DNA of 64,000 bases from Chryseobacterium takakiae (GTDB taxonomy: Bacteria; Bacteroidota; Bacteroidia; Flavobacteriales; Weeksellaceae), in NCBI RefSeq assembly GCF_900129385.1, contig NZ_FQVO01000005.1:62001-126000 (forward strand). Reading direction: 5' to 3'. This document shows, piece by piece, positions 62,845 through 64,000 of the stretch; position 1 is the first letter of the stretch, and each line of letters begins with the position of its first letter. The notes beneath the pieces were generated by a model. The model saw only the letters and a list, made by a program, of their open reading frames with translations, ran no database searches and had not been told where the DNA came from. The translations under genes were made by a program, and so were the position numbers.

Positions 62845-64000
62845 TTATTGCTGTTGAGTACCTAGTTTATTCCAGATTTCAATTCTGTAGTCTTTGATAT
62901 CAGCATTGTCCTGTAAGCTTTTTAACCAAGCCTGCCCGAACATTCCTGAATTTCTCTGGGTAACAGATTCTGTGAATTGCTTAAGATCTCCAGGTTGTTT
63001 GTTTACCGTTTCGTTCTTTTTCACTAAAACGTAAACGCCTGTTCCGCCTTCAACCGGATTAGAAATTTTTCCTTTTGCCACTCCGAACGCTGCTCCTGCA
63101 ACCTTAGGCTCCATAGAACCGGCAACCGAAGGATTTAAAAGATTAACCTGTGCAGAATGTTTTGTCGTCCCGAATTGCTTAGCAATCTGATCAAGGCTTC
63201 CTGCTTTTCCGATTTTCTCAGCAATCTGTTTTGCTGCAAGTTTGTTTTTAACCACTACTTCAATCTGATCTCTTACAGATTCCGGATCTGCAGTACCTTT
63301 TTCCTGCTTACCGTTCAGGTATACTACAATTTTATCTCCTGTTCCGTCTACTGTAAATAATTCAGTATCTCCTTTTTCTCTTTTTTTATCAAATGCCCAT
63401 GCAAGGATCTCAGGATCTTTTTCCGTTCCTAGGCCCTGAAGCTGACCATCAAACCTTTTTGCCTGCTTAGGATTGGAGAACTGATATTTTGCTTTCTTAG
63501 CAATATTTACAAAATCGTTGAATGATTTTCCCTGAACCTGCTGAACGAATCTGCTGGCTTTTTTGTTAACCTCTGCTTCGGTAGCATCTGAAGGTTTCAC
63601 TGCTTTTACAAGATTGGCAACCTTGTAGCTCATTGCTCCCGGTTTTTTATCTTCAATATTGATGATATGATATCCGAACTGAGTTTCTACCACTCCTGTT
63701 GCTCCTTTAGGATTATTAGCAAGGTAGGTAAGGAATTCCGGCACGAAAGGTGTTTCCGGAGTTGTCCATCCCAGGCTTCCTCCCTGTGCTGCTGAATTCG
63801 GGTCATTTGATAATTTCAGGAATTCCGTAAATTTCCCTGGATTAGCTTTTACAATTGCGCCAATAGAATCTGCTAGTTTTTTAGCCTGCTCTTTGGATCT
63901 TGTAACCCCCTCTCCAGCCGGGCTCCCCTTGAAAGCAATAAGAATATGTCTTGATAAAGTAGAATCAGAGGTCTTTTTATCTAAAAGTTTAGACACTACA
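62845..64000 (-). CDS. PpiD/SurA-like peptidyl-prolyl isomerase, truncated by the window
   Basis: The C-terminal 385 or so residues of a larger protein; the reading frame continues past 64000. A parvulin-type rotamase domain lies at the start of the visible part (SRHILIAFKGSPAGEGVTRS to FGYHIINIEDKKPGA), followed by a second degenerate rotamase-like segment (QGLGTEKDPEILAWAFDKKREKG). It ends EIWNKLGTQQQ. Likely an inner-membrane-anchored periplasmic folding factor for outer-membrane proteins. The N-terminal anchor is outside the window. Confidence 0.9.
   Translation of the reverse strand, partial: VVSKLLDKKTSDSTLSRHILIAFKGSPAGEGVTRSKEQAKKLADSIGAIVKANPGKFTEFLKLSNDPNSAAQGGSLGWTTPETPFVPEFLTYLANNPKGATGVVETQFGYHIINIEDKKPGAMSYKVANLVKAVKPSDATEAEVNKKASRFVQQVQGKSFNDFVNIAKKAKYQFSNPKQAKRFDGQLQGLGTEKDPEILAWAFDKKREKGDTELFTVDGTGDKIVVYLNGKQEKGTADPESVRDQIEVVVKNKLAAKQIAEKIGKAGSLDQIAKQFGTTKHSAQVNLLNPSVAGSMEPKVAGAAFGVAKGKISNPVEGGTGVYVLVKKNETVNKQPGDLKQFTESVTQRNSGMFGQAWLKSLQDNADIKDYRIEIWNKLGTQQQ

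Overview
The window looks like a chromosomal segment of a Flavobacteriia member, most likely Chryseobacterium or a close relative in the Weeksellaceae. This is judged from protein family types, not from a database search. The supporting signs are the AT-rich base composition, promoters of the Bacteroidetes type (TTTG, about 20 bases, TAnnTTTG), type IX secretion C-terminal domains, TonB-dependent outer-membrane receptors, a fused CcoN-CcoO oxidase subunit, an HU-CCDC81 type membrane protein and an LspA with a periplasmic insert. Most of the window is ordinary core chromosome. I see no prophage, plasmid, CRISPR array, insertion sequence, tRNA or rRNA.

Layout. 1-4.4 kb: DksA/TraR-like protein, two small proteins, lspA, a SanA/YdcF-like protein, trpS and a YjjG-like HAD phosphatase. 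4.2-8.2 kb (minus): an ECF sigma factor followed by a 44-residue gene, a small secreted protein, metK with a long leader, and oxyR, which faces katA. 8.3-12.6 kb (plus): katA, an enoyl-CoA hydratase, a dCMP deaminase, a XerD-type recombinase and a Nudix hydrolase. 12.7-19.1 kb (mostly minus): a haem-binding protein, two lipoproteins, a 2-hydroxyacid dehydrogenase, a thioesterase and the HU-CCDC81 protein. 19.6-22.7 kb: a TonB-dependent receptor behind a TPP riboswitch, so probably a thiamin receptor, then a WG-repeat protein. 22.9-31.5 kb: aconitase, a LytS/LytT-like two-component pair facing an outer-membrane beta-barrel receptor, and a large T9SS cargo protein.

31.6-38.8 kb holds a complete-looking thiamin operon, thiS-thiC-tenI/thiE2-thiD-thiE-thiG-thiH, behind its own promoter and TPP riboswitch. 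It ends in a clearly broken thiF. An approximately 83-bp tandem repeat sits between thiG and thiH. 38.9-40.0 kb is repeat-rich and carries a lone GH19 lysin-like gene. 40.1-42.7 kb has an RluA-type pseudouridine synthase, panB and a Crp/Fnr regulator. The regulator diverges from a full cbb3 oxidase assembly and structural cluster (42.8-51.7 kb: ccoI, ccoS, ccoNO, ccoQ, ccoP, ccoG, ccoH, SafE-like). 52-59 kb has a T9SS protein, serS, and a small polysaccharide set (flippase, glycosyltransferase, multi-spanning membrane protein). 59-64 kb carries two Fe-S proteins, a GNAT enzyme, an MCE/MlaD protein and a truncated PpiD/SurA-like foldase that runs off the window.

The most useful observations are: the broken thiF at the end of a riboswitch-controlled operon; the tandem hairpin repeat inside that operon; mutually exclusive pairings downstream of both TPP aptamers; a small conserved-looking gene behind the sigma factor; the metK leader with a 23-codon hydrophobic frame; a palindrome at the ccoS promoter where a Crp/Fnr activator would sit; and several families of dispersed repeats, including GC-rich perfect hairpins. 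I found no convincing undescribed multi-gene defence or mobile system.
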